The notes: generated by a model not told the origin, from the sequence alone. Numbered from the stretch's first letter, positions 45,896 to 54,646 are shown. The stretch: 64,000 bases of DNA from Nitratireductor mangrovi (GCF_007922615.2 NZ_CP042301.2:620001-684000), one strand, 5' to 3'. Program-made: numbers and translations.

Positions 45896-45978
45896 CGCTC
45901 TTCCTCGGCCGCAATCCCGCTTGCTGCTGCGCGGGGGCCGTGATTTTCTGAGCGCCTTCTGTAACGGAGGGAAATCCG

Positions 45979-46482
45979 ATGGATGCGGAAGCGCTGAAGA
46001 GCCTGCAGGCCCCGATCAAGGCGCGCCTGCGCGAGGATGCCGCGGCCGGCCTGATCACTCTGAAGGCGACGGGCGCGGTCGACGACCGGAACATCGCCTG
46101 CAAGGTCGAGACCGGCCGCGCCATCGCTGTCGCGGGCCTGCACCCGGCCACCGGCGGCACCGGCGCCGAGCTCTGCTCGGGTGACATGCTGCTGGAGGCG
46201 CTGGTCGCCTGCGCCGGCGTGACGCTCAAGGCTGTCGCTACCGCGCTCGAATTCCGCCTCGGCAACGCGACGGTATCGGCCGAGGGCGACCTCGACTTCC
46301 GCGGCACGCTCGGCGTCGCGAAGGATGCGCCGGTCGGCTTTTCCGCGATCCGGCTTGCCTTCGACCTCGACACCGACGAGCCGCAGGAGCGCATCGACAG
46401 CCTGCTGAAGCTTACCGAACGTTATTGCGTCGTGTTCCAGACGCTGAGCACGAAACCGGAGCTGTCCGTCTCGGTCGCCTGA
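45979..46482 (+). CDS. OsmC family protein
   Basis: A 167-residue OsmC/Ohr-fold protein with the CSGDMLLEALVACAGVTLKA helix that normally carries the peroxidatic cysteine (here Cys in VACAGV) and a C-terminal ERYCVVFQTL with the second Cys. OsmC proteins reduce organic hydroperoxides. It follows the AraC gene by 83 bases. Confidence 0.9.
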   Translation: MDAEALKSLQAPIKARLREDAAAGLITLKATGAVDDRNIACKVETGRAIAVAGLHPATGGTGAELCSGDMLLEALVACAGVTLKAVATALEFRLGNATVSAEGDLDFRGTLGVAKDAPVGFSAIRLAFDLDTDEPQERIDSLLKLTERYCVVFQTLSTKPELSVSVA

Positions 46483-46501
46483 CCGGTTTTTTGGACGCTT
46501 T

Positions 46502-46527
46502 GAACCTTTCGTCCCTCCGTTGCGACC
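46502..46527 (+). promoter_or_regulatory. ECF-like promoter, copy 1
   Basis: GAACC (46502-46506) and CGACC (46523-46527) with a 16-base spacer, followed by AA. An almost identical pair lies at 46957-46982. It stands 36 bases ahead of the secreted protein gene. Confidence 0.5.
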
Positions 46528-46563
46528 AACCGGCATTGGCAACGCAAACCATGGAGGGACGCC

Positions 46564-46881
46564 ATGTCCACGACTATCTCCAAGCTTATGAATGCCTTCG
46601 CCGCCGCCGCGATCCTCGCCGGATCGCTGGCCGCAACCAATGTCGCCTCGGCCCGCGACGGCGGTCTGCCGGACATTGATGCCCGGCCGATCTTCCTCGA
46701 TACCGTGCCGCCGCCGGGCATTCTCGACGACATCCGGCCGTGCCGTAACTGTCAGCCCGGTCCCGGCGAGGATCGGCGCTTGCCCGACATTTTCAACCGC
46801 TCCAACCCGCCTGCGCCGCTGTCGCCGCATCCGTTCAGTACAACTCCGGGCGCGAGCTTCCGGTTCGAACTCGGCCGCTGA
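46564..46881 (+). CDS. Small secreted protein A of the twin pair
   Basis: A 105-residue protein with a signal peptide (FAAAAILAGSLAATNVASA) and a short mature part with two cysteines (CRNC) and Pro-rich segments. No family is known. A GGAGGG ribosome site lies about six bases before the ATG. The promoter, leader and signal peptide are shared with the gene at 47020, but the mature parts are unrelated. It ends before a strong terminator, so it is a single-gene transcript. Confidence 0.75.
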   Translation: MSTTISKLMNAFAAAAILAGSLAATNVASARDGGLPDIDARPIFLDTVPPPGILDDIRPCRNCQPGPGEDRRLPDIFNRSNPPAPLSPHPFSTTPGASFRFELGR

Positions 46882-46900
46882 CAAGGCCGAGAGGGAAGGA

Positions 46901-46928
46901 AAAGGCCCGGTGCAAGCCGGGCCTTTTT
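46901..46928 (+). terminator. Rho-independent terminator
   Basis: AAAGGCCCGG/CCGGGCCTTT, 10-bp stem with 6-base loop, followed by a T-run. It ends the first secreted protein gene. Confidence 0.85.
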
Positions 46929-46956
46929 CACGCCCGGATTTTTTCGCCGCTCCTTT

Positions 46957-46982
46957 GAACCTTTTGTCCCGCCGCCGCGACC
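46957..46982 (+). promoter_or_regulatory. ECF-like promoter, copy 2
   Basis: GAACC (46957-46961) and CGACC (46978-46982), again with a 16-base spacer. The sequence from here to the start codon closely matches copy 1, including GGCAAACGCAAACCATGGAG. Confidence 0.5.
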
Positions 46983-47019
46983 AACAGTCATTGGCAAACG
47001 CAAACCATGGAGGGACAAG

Positions 47020-47667
47020 ATGTCTGCCAGCTTTTTCAAACTGACCAATCTCGTGACCGCAACCGCGATCCTCGCCGGCACCCTGGCGGCGACCGACATC
47101 GCCTCGGCCCGTGACGGCGGCGGCCCGGACCGCACCTATGCCGGCACGATCGAGATCGGCGACACGCCCGCAACCGCCACTCCGAAGAAGAAGGAAACCG
47201 CCAGCAAGCCCAAGCCGAAGAAGCGCGACAGCTTCGAGGATGCCGCGAAGATCATCCAGACCGCCGGCGCGCCGCGCCGCATCGGTTTGGGCCTGATCGG
47301 CGGCGTCGTCGGCGATTTTTCCTGCACGGTGGTGTGGTGCATCTTCGATCAGGTTCTCGGCTTCGACACCCGCTACACGCCCGGCGACGTGACCCGCCAG
47401 GTGATGGGCTACGAGCCCGCCAAGCGCGCACCGAAGCCAAAGAAGGAAAAGGCATCGAAATATCGCGACGACTGCCCCAAATGCCAGGAGGAAAAGAAGA
47501 AGGATGAGCGGCTTGCCGCCTGGCGCGCCCAGCAGAAAGCCAAGCGTGACGCGGCGATGAAAGCCCTGCACGAGGAGGCGGTCAAGCGGGCGGCTCTGCA
47601 CAAGAAATATGGTGGCAACAACTACGACCGCCATGGCCCCGGCTACCAGATGCGCCTCGGCCGCTGA
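47020..47667 (+). CDS. Secreted Lys/Ala-rich protein B of the twin pair
   Basis: A 215-residue protein with a signal peptide (NLVTATAILAGTLAATDIASA) very like that of the gene at 46564, then ARDGGGPD. The mature part is rich in Lys, Glu and Ala, with a Cys pair, DDCPKCQEEKKK, and a C-terminal basic segment. A short hydrophobic stretch, LGLIGGVVGDFSCTVVWCIF (about residues 96-115), could insert in the membrane. No family is recognised. The promoter is shared with the upstream gene, but the transcript is separate. Confidence 0.75.
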   Translation: MSASFFKLTNLVTATAILAGTLAATDIASARDGGGPDRTYAGTIEIGDTPATATPKKKETASKPKPKKRDSFEDAAKIIQTAGAPRRIGLGLIGGVVGDFSCTVVWCIFDQVLGFDTRYTPGDVTRQVMGYEPAKRAPKPKKEKASKYRDDCPKCQEEKKKDERLAAWRAQQKAKRDAAMKALHEEAVKRAALHKKYGGNNYDRHGPGYQMRLGR

Positions 47668-47685
47668 GCGAGGATTGTCCGCAGG

Positions 47686-47718
47686 AAAGCCCCGGCGAAG
47701 CGTCGCCGGGGCTTTCTT
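47686..47718. terminator. Bidirectional terminator
   Basis: AAAGCCCCGGCGA/TCGCCGGGGCTTT, a perfect 13-bp stem with a 4-base loop and short T-rich ends, between two convergent genes. Confidence 0.8.
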
Positions 47719-47737
47719 GCGTGTAGCCGTGTTGCGA

Positions 47738-48358
47738 TCAGTTGGCCGCGAAGCAGTAGAACAGGCCGTCGCCGCCCGTGCCCTGCAGCGCTTCCTGGCT
47801 GCAGCCGCGCGAGGGATGCGACGAGTTCCATGATTTCGAGGGGGCGTCGTCGCGCAGGCCGATGCGGTCGTGATGGCCGACGATCGCCGAGCCTTCGCCG
47901 CTCGCCGTCCAGTTCTCGCAGGTCGCGGCGGCCGCCGTGCCGTCGGGGTTGGAACCGGTCAGGATGTCGTGCCGGTTGGGCTGGTCGCCGCGGCCGTTGA
48001 CCGTGTTGCCGCTCTCGTCGAGTCCCGTTTCCTTCGAGATCGCATTGGCGTCGCTGTGCAGCGCGGCGACATCGTCGGCGATCTTGTCGCCCTTGGCGTT
48101 GTGCCAGGGACCGCTGCCGATGCGGTCGCGGGCGTTTTCGCCGTCGGTCGACAGATAGGCGCGCCAGGTCTTGCCGGACACGCCGGCCGCCTCGGCAAGG
48201 CTTGCGCAATGGGCGTCGGCGCCTTCCAGCCCGCCGAGATCGGCGCCATTGCCGGGCCCGGCGCTGGTGATGAAGAAGCTCATCGAATTGTCCTGGGCGT
48301 TGGCGGCAAGCACGCCGCCGGCCAAGAGCGCGGCGGCGACAAGGAACGTTCTCGTCAT
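47738..48358 (-). CDS. Secreted lectin-like protein (endostatin/collagen-XV-like fold)
   Basis: A 206-residue protein with a signal peptide (TFLVAAALLAGGVLAANA) and a mature part beginning SFFITSAGPGNGADLGGLEG. The ADAHCASLAEAAG and RAYLST segments resemble the endostatin-like/C-type-lectin-like fold (DUF1554-type) of bacterial surface proteins. Paired cysteines (HCASL, TCENW, GCSQE, FYCFA) suggest disulfides. GGAGGAAA lies six bases before the ATG. Function unknown. Confidence 0.7.
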   Translation of the reverse strand: MTRTFLVAAALLAGGVLAANAQDNSMSFFITSAGPGNGADLGGLEGADAHCASLAEAAGVSGKTWRAYLSTDGENARDRIGSGPWHNAKGDKIADDVAALHSDANAISKETGLDESGNTVNGRGDQPNRHDILTGSNPDGTAAAATCENWTASGEGSAIVGHHDRIGLRDDAPSKSWNSSHPSRGCSQEALQGTGGDGLFYCFAAN

Positions 48359-48453
48359 CGGTTTCCTCCCGAACTGAGCTCCCCGGCCCGTCGCAAAGGC
48401 TACGGGCCGGAACAAAAGGAGGAAAATCAACAACGCGTGTGGAAAGCGCCTAT

Positions 48454-48480
48454 GCCGGCTTCTGCCAGGCCGTGAAGCGG
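48454..48480. repeat. Direct repeat, left copy (old SDR 3' end)
   Basis: Exact 27-base copy of 49101-49127. In the minus-strand SDR frame it encodes RFTAWQKPA followed by TAG, the likely original end of that gene. It lies one base from the stop of the 195-residue gene. Confidence 0.9.
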
Positions 48481-48481
48481 T

Positions 48482-49069
48482 CTATTTCGTGGCTGCTGCC
48501 TGTTGCAGATAGTCAGTCCCACTCACTCTGTGGGTAACGATCCTCGACAGTGCCTTACGCTGCTCGCGGCCAGACGGCGTTGAATGGCCATAGATGCTGT
48601 CGATGTCGAACCGGTCCTCGGGAAAGGGACTCGGACTGCGGCCTGGCTGCCATTCACTGCCGGAGTCTGCCTGGCATGTGCCCACGACTTCCACGGCGTC
48701 GCCGAGGAACAGATGCAGGACGAACTCATCGCCATCGGCGTAGAAATGAAGCTCGGTCTCCGCCGGTTGCCGGAGGCTCAGTCGAATCAACTTGGAGACT
48801 GTGGTCGATCGCCTGACGCCATCGAGCTGAAGCCTCAATCGCGAGCACAGGGCGGTCGTAGCCCGCCTCATGTAGGCGAAACCCTCGATCTGAAACCACC
48901 GGATCGAGTGCGGCTCGGCCTCTGCAAAGAGAATCTCGAGATTGCCGTATCGCCGGTAGAAAGGGCAGAGATCGGTATCGTCGGGAGTTCCCAGCAAACT
49001 TTCGACCTCTGCGCGGTTCTGCACAACCGAAAGCGGCCCGAGCTTTCCGGTCGCGAGGAAATCGATCAC
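48482..49069 (-). CDS. Hypothetical 195-residue protein on a one-gene insertion
   Basis: MIDFLATGKLGPLSVVQNRA to the end, with LGTPDDTDLCPFYRRYGNLEILF, a pattern seen in scattered small bacterial proteins of unknown role. Base composition is lower in GC than the neighbours. GTG start, without a ribosome site, 27 bases after the SDR stop and in its frame, so reinitiation is possible. It lies between two 27-bp direct repeats that duplicate the SDR 3' end. No integrase or transposase is visible. Confidence 0.7.
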   Translation of the reverse strand: MIDFLATGKLGPLSVVQNRAEVESLLGTPDDTDLCPFYRRYGNLEILFAEAEPHSIRWFQIEGFAYMRRATTALCSRLRLQLDGVRRSTTVSKLIRLSLRQPAETELHFYADGDEFVLHLFLGDAVEVVGTCQADSGSEWQPGRSPSPFPEDRFDIDSIYGHSTPSGREQRKALSRIVTHRVSGTDYLQQAAATK

Positions 49070-49096
49070 GATGCGGTCGCTTGGGCAGGCACGGCT

Positions 49097-49858
49097 TTAC
49101 GCCGGCTTCTGCCAGGCCGTGAAGCGGCCGAGCTCGACGTTCCAGATCAGCCCGGTCTCGGTCAGAGTGGGGCTGGCAAGCGGCAGGATCTCCGCCGCAA
49201 CCTCGGAAGGATGCGGCAGTGTCTCGGGGTCTTCGCCCGGCATCGCCAGCGCGCGCATGGCCGTGCGCGCCACGCCGGGATTGACGATGTTGACCCGGAG
49301 CGGCGTGTTTCTGGTCTCGTCGGCCCAGGATCGCGCCAGCGCCTCGACCGCCGCCTTCGATGCCGCGTAGGGCGCCCAGTAGGCGCGCGCCGAATGCGCC
49401 GACCCCGAGGAAAGCACGATCGCGCGGCCGGCGTCGGACCGCCTCAGCAGCGGATCGACGGAGCGGATCAGCCGCCAGGTACCGGTCACGTTGACCGCCA
49501 TCACCTTGTCGAACACCTTGGCCTCGACATGGCCGATCGGCGCGATGACGCCGAGCACGCCGGCATTGGCGACGAGAATGTCGAGCTTTTGCCAGCGCTC
49601 GTTGATCGCGCCGCCGAGCCGGTCGATGCCGGCCATGTCGGTGAGGTCGAGCGGCACCAGCGTCGCTTCACCCTTGCCGGTGCGGGCCGCCTCGGCCTTG
49701 ATCTCGTCGTCGAGTTCCTCCAGCCCGCCGACGGTGCGGGCAACCGCGATCACGTGCGCGCCGGCCGCCGCCATCTGCCTGGCGACGAAATAGCCGATGC
49801 CGCGCGAGGCGCCGGTGACGAGCGCGACGCGCCCGGTAAGGTCGGGGGAGGATGTCAA
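49097..49858 (-). CDS. Short-chain dehydrogenase/reductase
   Basis: A 253-residue SDR with TGASRGIGYF (NAD(P)-binding), DILVANAGVLG, and catalytic YAASK. TTG start, with AGGAAA about 12 bases upstream, 15 bases after the purF stop. The SDR downstream of purF is a common rhizobial order. Its last nine codons are duplicated on the far side of the 195-residue gene, so the annotated end is a regenerated copy with a TAA stop. Confidence 0.88.
   Translation of the reverse strand: MTSSPDLTGRVALVTGASRGIGYFVARQMAAAGAHVIAVARTVGGLEELDDEIKAEAARTGKGEATLVPLDLTDMAGIDRLGGAINERWQKLDILVANAGVLGVIAPIGHVEAKVFDKVMAVNVTGTWRLIRSVDPLLRRSDAGRAIVLSSGSAHSARAYWAPYAASKAAVEALARSWADETRNTPLRVNIVNPGVARTAMRALAMPGEDPETLPHPSEVAAEILPLASPTLTETGLIWNVELGRFTAWQKPA
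49101..49127. repeat. Direct repeat, right copy (current SDR 3' end)
   Basis: Exact 27-base copy of 48454-48480, 647 bases away. It encodes the last residues of the SDR and is followed, on the minus strand, by a TAA stop rather than the TAG of the other copy. Confidence 0.9.
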
Positions 49859-49873
49859 TTCGAGAACGCTTTC

Positions 49874-51379
49874 CTAAAGCTGTGCGCGCGAGGCGAGGAT
49901 CGAGAGCGTGCGCACGTTGTCGGCGCCCTCGTGGTCGAGCAGCCGGGTCGGGTAGTCGCGCGTGAAGCAGGCGTCGCAGAACTGCGGCGCATCGTTGTCG
50001 CGCGCCGCCTCGCCGACCGCCCGGTAGAGCCCGTCGATCGACAGGAAGCCCAGGGAATCGACGCGGATGAAGTCGCGCATTTCCTCGATCGACATGCGCG
50101 AGGCGAGCAGCTTGGCGGTCTCCGGCGTGTCGACGCCGTAAAAGCACGAGGCGCGCGTCGGCGGCGAGGCGATGCGCATGTGCACCTCCTTCGCGCCGGC
50201 GTCGCGCACCATCTGCACGATCTTCTGCGAGGTTGTGCCGCGCACGATCGAATCGTCGACCAGCACCACGCGCCGGCCCTCGATCATGCGCCGGTTGGCG
50301 TTGTGCTTGAGCTTCACGCCCATGTGGCGGATGGAATCGGTCGGCTGGATGAAGGTGCGGCCGACATAATGGTTGCGGATGATGCCGAGCTCGAAGGGCA
50401 GGCCCGCCGCCTGCGCGAAGCCGATCGCTGCCGGCGTGCCGGAATCGGGTACCGGCACCACCAGATCGGCCTCGACCGGGTTCTCGCGCGCCAGTTCCGC
50501 CCCGATCTGCTTGCGCACGTCGTAGACGTTACGGCCCTCGACGGAGGAGTCCGGGCGCGCGAAGTAGACATATTCGAAGATGCAGAAGCGCGGCTTCGCT
50601 TCCTCGAACGGGAAGTGGCTGTTGACCCCTTTCGAGGTAATCACCACCATCTCGCCCGGCTTGATGTCGCGCACGAAGCGGGCGCCGATGATGTCGAGCG
50701 CGCAGGTCTCCGAGGCGAGGATCCAGGCCCCGTCGAGATCGCCCAGCACCAGTGGGCGGATACCGAGCGGGTCGCGGCAGCCGATCATCTTTTTCGACGA
50801 CAGCGCCACCAGCGAGAAGGCGCCTTCGAGCTGGCGCACCGCCTCGATGAAGCGCGCGTTGAAATCCTTCTCCTTGCTGGTCGCGACCATGTGCAGGATG
50901 GTCTCGGTATCGGAGGTCGAGGAGAAGATCGCGCCCTGCTTCTGCAGGTTGCGCTGCGCCGTCATGGCGTTGGTGATGTTGCCGTTGTGGGCGACGGCGA
51001 AGCCGCCATCGGCGAGTTCGGCGAACAGCGGCTGGATGTTGCGCACGCCCGAGCCGCCGGTGGTCGCGTAGCGCGTGTGGCCGATGGCGCGACTGCCCTT
51101 GAGGCTGTCGATCACCGCCTGCTTGGTGAAGGTGTCGCCGATCAGCCCGACATGCCGTTCGATGTGGAACTGGCTGCCGTCGAAGGAGACGATGCCGGCC
51201 GCCTCCTGGCCGCGATGCTGGAGCGCGTGCAGCCCGAGCGTGACGATCGCCGCCGCGTCCTGGCGCCCGAAGATGCCGAAGACGCCGCATTCGTCGTGGA
51301 AATGATCGTCCGCCTCGTCCGTCACCTGTCCCTCGCGGGAAGTTTGGTCGGAAACGGGGCTTGCAAGCGTGTCTGCCAT
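49874..51379 (-). CDS. purF: Amidophosphoribosyltransferase
   Basis: A 501-residue enzyme of the first committed step of purine synthesis. Cys31 in DECGVFGIFG becomes the N-terminal nucleophile after removal of a 30-residue propeptide. VLVDDSIVRGTT is the PRPP-binding motif. It lies downstream of cvpA, as usual. 66 bases separate the cvpA stop from its ATG. Confidence 0.96.
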   Translation of the reverse strand: MADTLASPVSDQTSREGQVTDEADDHFHDECGVFGIFGRQDAAAIVTLGLHALQHRGQEAAGIVSFDGSQFHIERHVGLIGDTFTKQAVIDSLKGSRAIGHTRYATTGGSGVRNIQPLFAELADGGFAVAHNGNITNAMTAQRNLQKQGAIFSSTSDTETILHMVATSKEKDFNARFIEAVRQLEGAFSLVALSSKKMIGCRDPLGIRPLVLGDLDGAWILASETCALDIIGARFVRDIKPGEMVVITSKGVNSHFPFEEAKPRFCIFEYVYFARPDSSVEGRNVYDVRKQIGAELARENPVEADLVVPVPDSGTPAAIGFAQAAGLPFELGIIRNHYVGRTFIQPTDSIRHMGVKLKHNANRRMIEGRRVVLVDDSIVRGTTSQKIVQMVRDAGAKEVHMRIASPPTRASCFYGVDTPETAKLLASRMSIEEMRDFIRVDSLGFLSIDGLYRAVGEAARDNDAPQFCDACFTRDYPTRLLDHEGADNVRTLSILASRAQL

Positions 51380-51446
51380 GACAGGCCGCCTTTCGAAGGG
51401 TCCGATGCGCGGTGCCGTCCGCGTCGCCGCCGGCTTCGGCCGGGTC

Positions 51447-51968
51447 TCAGCCGCCGTCGCTGCTGGTGATCTTCTTGATGATCGAGTTCTCAGGGTCGTC
51501 CGGCAGCAGCGCCTGCAGCCGCTCGCCGATGCCTTCCAGCAGCGGCAGCGACTTCGCCTCGTTGACCCAGGCCGGCCGGTTCTCGCCGACGAGCCAGTTG
51601 AAGAACAGCAGCGCCACCGCGATCACCAGCACGCCGCGCGCCGCGCCATAGACAAAACCGAGCGTGCGGTCGAGCGCGCCGATGCGGCTGTCGATGATGA
51701 AGTCGGCGATCTTCATCGTGATCACCGACACCACGATCAGCGCGATGAAGAACACGATCGCCGCCGCCACCGCGAGCGCCAGCTGGGCGTTGTCGACATA
51801 GGGCGTCACATAGGGCAGCACCAGGGGATAGAAGAAGAAGGCCGCCGCCGCCGATGCCGCCCACGACGCGATCGACAGGATCTCGCGCGAAAAACCGCGC
51901 ACCATGGCGAGAACCGCCGAAACCAGGGTGAAGCCGACGAGGATTCCGTCAAGCAGCGTGATCGGCAT
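51447..51968 (-). CDS. cvpA: CvpA family protein
   Basis: A 173-residue protein with four predicted helices at the N-terminus (LDGILVGFTLVSAVLAMVRG, REILSIASWAASAAAAFFF). The family is linked to colicin V export and envelope stress. Conserved neighbour of purF. It is 30 bases downstream of radA on the same strand. Confidence 0.9.
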   Translation of the reverse strand: MPITLLDGILVGFTLVSAVLAMVRGFSREILSIASWAASAAAAFFFYPLVLPYVTPYVDNAQLALAVAAAIVFFIALIVVSVITMKIADFIIDSRIGALDRTLGFVYGAARGVLVIAVALLFFNWLVGENRPAWVNEAKSLPLLEGIGERLQALLPDDPENSIIKKITSSDGG

Positions 51969-51998
51969 TAGGGCTCCGCTCCGTTTGGGGCATCGGCG

Positions 51999-53396
51999 TC
52001 ATTCCCCGCCATGCCCTCGTTTCGAACCGGCGATCCGGGCCACCAGGTCGGCCAGCGCTCCGGGCTGGAACGATCGCGTCGCGATGCCGCCGGCCAGTTC
52101 GCCGCTTCCGGCCGGCAGGACAGCCTGGCCAAATCCCAGCTTCTCCGCTTCCTTCAGCCGCTGCTGCGCATGCGCGACAGGCCTGACGGCGCCCGATAGG
52201 CTGATTTCGCCGAAATAGACACAATCGGCCGGAAGGGCAAGTCCGGTGAGCGAGGAAACCAGCGCCGCCGCCACCGCCAGGTCGGCCGCGGGCTCGGCGA
52301 TGCGGTAGCCGCCGGCGACGTTCAGATAGACGTCGTTGGTGGCGAAGCGCACCCCGCAATGCGCTTCCAGCACCGCCAGCACCATGGAAAGCCGCGAGGA
52401 ATCCCAGCCGACCACGGCCCGCCGCGGCGTGCCGAGCGGCGAGGCGGCGACCAGCGCCTGGATCTCGACCAGCACCGGCCGCGTGCCCTCCATGCCGGCG
52501 AAGACCGCCGCGCCCGGCGCCTGCGCGCTGCGTTCGCCGAGGAAAAGCTCCGACGGGTTCGGAACCTCGCGCAGGCCGCGATCCGACATCTCGAAGACGC
52601 CGATCTCGTCGGTCGGCCCGAAGCGGTTCTTGACCGTCCGCAGGATACGGTAGTGATGGCCGCCTTCGCCCTCGAAATAGAGCACGCCGTCGACCATGTG
52701 CTCGACGACGCGCGGTCCGGCGATCTGGCCGTCCTTGGTGACATGGCCGACAAGCACGACCGCGGAACCTGTGGATTTCGCGTGGCGGATCAGCGCCTGG
52801 GCGGAGGCGCGCACCTGGGTGACGGTGCCCGGCGCCGATTCGGCCACGTCGGTCCAAAGCGTCTGGATCGAATCGATGATCAGCAGGTCCGGCCGACGGC
52901 CGTCGGCGATGGTGGCAAGGATGTCCTCGACATTGGTCTCCGCCGCCAGTTCCACCGGCGTGTCGGCGGCTTCCAGCCGCTGCGCCCGCAGCCTGATCTG
53001 TGCCACCGCCTCCTCGCCGGAGACGTAGACGACGCGGTGGCCCTGGCGTGCCAGGGCCGCCGCCGCCTGGGTCAGAAGCGTCGACTTGCCGATGCCGGGG
53101 TCGCCGCCGATCAGCAGCGCCGAGCCGCGCACGAAGCCACCGCCGGTCGCCCGGTCAAGCTCGCCGATGCCCGACGCGATGCGCGGCGCGTCCTCGATTT
53201 CGCCGGAAAGCGTCGTCAGCGCCACGGCGCGCCCCTTGCGCGCCTTGCGCAGGGTCGCCGGGCCGGAGCCGATGCCGCCGGCCGTGCCTTCCTCGACCAG
53301 CGTGTTCCATTCGCCGCAGGCGTCGCATTTGCCTGCCCAGCGCGAATGCACGGTGCCGCAGCTCTGGCAGATGAACTGGATGCGGGATTTGGCCAT
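51999..53396 (-). CDS. radA: DNA repair protein RadA
   Basis: A 465-residue RecA-like branch-migration factor. The N-terminal zinc finger is CQSCGTVHSRWAGKCDACGE, Walker A is GGDPGIGKSTLL, and the RadA-specific KNRFG motif appears in TVKNRFGPTDEIG. The C-terminal Lon-protease-like domain is present, without the active serine-lysine pair. The start at 53396 gives the zinc finger its normal position; 15 more codons upstream are not supported. Confidence 0.96.
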   Translation of the reverse strand: MAKSRIQFICQSCGTVHSRWAGKCDACGEWNTLVEEGTAGGIGSGPATLRKARKGRAVALTTLSGEIEDAPRIASGIGELDRATGGGFVRGSALLIGGDPGIGKSTLLTQAAAALARQGHRVVYVSGEEAVAQIRLRAQRLEAADTPVELAAETNVEDILATIADGRRPDLLIIDSIQTLWTDVAESAPGTVTQVRASAQALIRHAKSTGSAVVLVGHVTKDGQIAGPRVVEHMVDGVLYFEGEGGHHYRILRTVKNRFGPTDEIGVFEMSDRGLREVPNPSELFLGERSAQAPGAAVFAGMEGTRPVLVEIQALVAASPLGTPRRAVVGWDSSRLSMVLAVLEAHCGVRFATNDVYLNVAGGYRIAEPAADLAVAAALVSSLTGLALPADCVYFGEISLSGAVRPVAHAQQRLKEAEKLGFGQAVLPAGSGELAGGIATRSFQPGALADLVARIAGSKRGHGGE

Positions 53397-53468
53397 GGAA
53401 TGCCTTCTTGTTCCAGTTCCATACTTGTTGCGCGCCGTCAACCGGCGGCAAGGCCCGTGCGCCGGCCA

Positions 53469-54641
53469 TCAGGCCTCGTCGTCGTTGCTGACATAGCTGC
53501 GGTGAAACCGCCGGCCCATACTCGTGAGCAACTCGTACGAGATCGTTCCGGCAGCGGCAGCGGCCTCATCGAGAAGAATGTTGGGACCAAACAGCTCGAT
53601 CGTGTCGCCGACCGCGAGCGCCCCGTCGCCGAGCTCGGTCACGTCGAACATGGTCAGGTCCATGGTGATGCGGCCGAGGATCGGTACCCGCCGCCCATGC
53701 ACGAAACCCTGGCCGCCTGCCGCCGAGGCGGCACGCAGCGGCACGCCGCTGCCCGAAAGCGCGCGATGCAGGCCGTCGGCATAGCCGGCTGAGGCCACGG
53801 CGATGATGGTGGCGCGCTCGAGTGTGACGGTCGCGCCGTAGCTCACCGTTTCCCCGGCTGCGGCGTGGCGGATCTGGACGATGCGCGCGGCGGTGGTCGC
53901 GACCGGATGCATGCCGGTGCGCCCGCCCGGCGAGCCGCCATAAAGCGCGATGCCCGGCCGCACCATGTCGAAATGGAAGTCGCGCCCGAGCACGATGCCG
54001 GCCGAATTGGCGAGGCTCGCCGGGACACCGGAAAAGAGCGCTCGCACGGCGCGAAACGCCTCCAGTTGCAGCCTGTTTTGCGGATGCTCGCGTTCGTCGG
54101 CGCAGGCAAGGTGGCTCATTATCAGCACCGGCCTGAGCGCGCCGGTGAGCGCGTTTTCCTCCGCGAGCGCCCTTGCTTCGGCCATGGTCAGCCCGAGCCG
54201 GTTCATGCCGGTGTCGACATGGATGGCGCAGGGCCACGGCTTGCCGCCGGCGTGCCCCACAGCTTCCCATATCGCCGCTTCCTCGCGCGTGTTGATGACC
54301 GGCACCAGTGCCGCCTCGGCATAGACTTCCGCCGCCTCGCGGCCGAACAGCCCGCCCAGCACGTAGATGCGCGCCTTCGGTGCCGCCTCGCGCACGGCGA
54401 TGCCCTCGGTCGGCAGCGCGACGAAGAAGGTGTCGCAGCCGGCCTCGACAAGTGCGGGCACGACTGCTTCCGCGCCGAGCCCGTATGCATCGGCCTTGAC
54501 CACGCCGGCCGTGTGCGCCTTGCCTGCAATGCGGGAGAGGGCGCGGTAGTTCGCCTGCAGGGCGCGCAGATCGATCGTCAGCTGGCCGCCGGCGAGCCGC
54601 GCGTCCGGCCCGGCTTCGCGATAACGTACTTCGTCCGCCAC
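53469..54641 (-). CDS. alr: Alanine racemase
   Basis: A 390-residue PLP enzyme that makes D-alanine for peptidoglycan. VVKADAYGLG holds the PLP-binding Lys49, and the catalytic tyrosine lies in VASAGYADGLHR. It is five bases after dnaB on the same strand, a usual rhizobial order. Confidence 0.95.
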   Translation of the reverse strand: MADEVRYREAGPDARLAGGQLTIDLRALQANYRALSRIAGKAHTAGVVKADAYGLGAEAVVPALVEAGCDTFFVALPTEGIAVREAAPKARIYVLGGLFGREAAEVYAEAALVPVINTREEAAIWEAVGHAGGKPWPCAIHVDTGMNRLGLTMAEARALAEENALTGALRPVLIMSHLACADEREHPQNRLQLEAFRAVRALFSGVPASLANSAGIVLGRDFHFDMVRPGIALYGGSPGGRTGMHPVATTAARIVQIRHAAAGETVSYGATVTLERATIIAVASAGYADGLHRALSGSGVPLRAASAAGGQGFVHGRRVPILGRITMDLTMFDVTELGDGALAVGDTIELFGPNILLDEAAAAAGTISYELLTSMGRRFHRSYVSNDDEA

Positions 54642-54646
54642 TCCGT

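Noticed and set aside
48584..51469. Plus-strand ORF of 961 codons opposite the 195-residue gene, the SDR gene and purF
   Set aside because: Shadow of genes with clear motifs on the minus strand.
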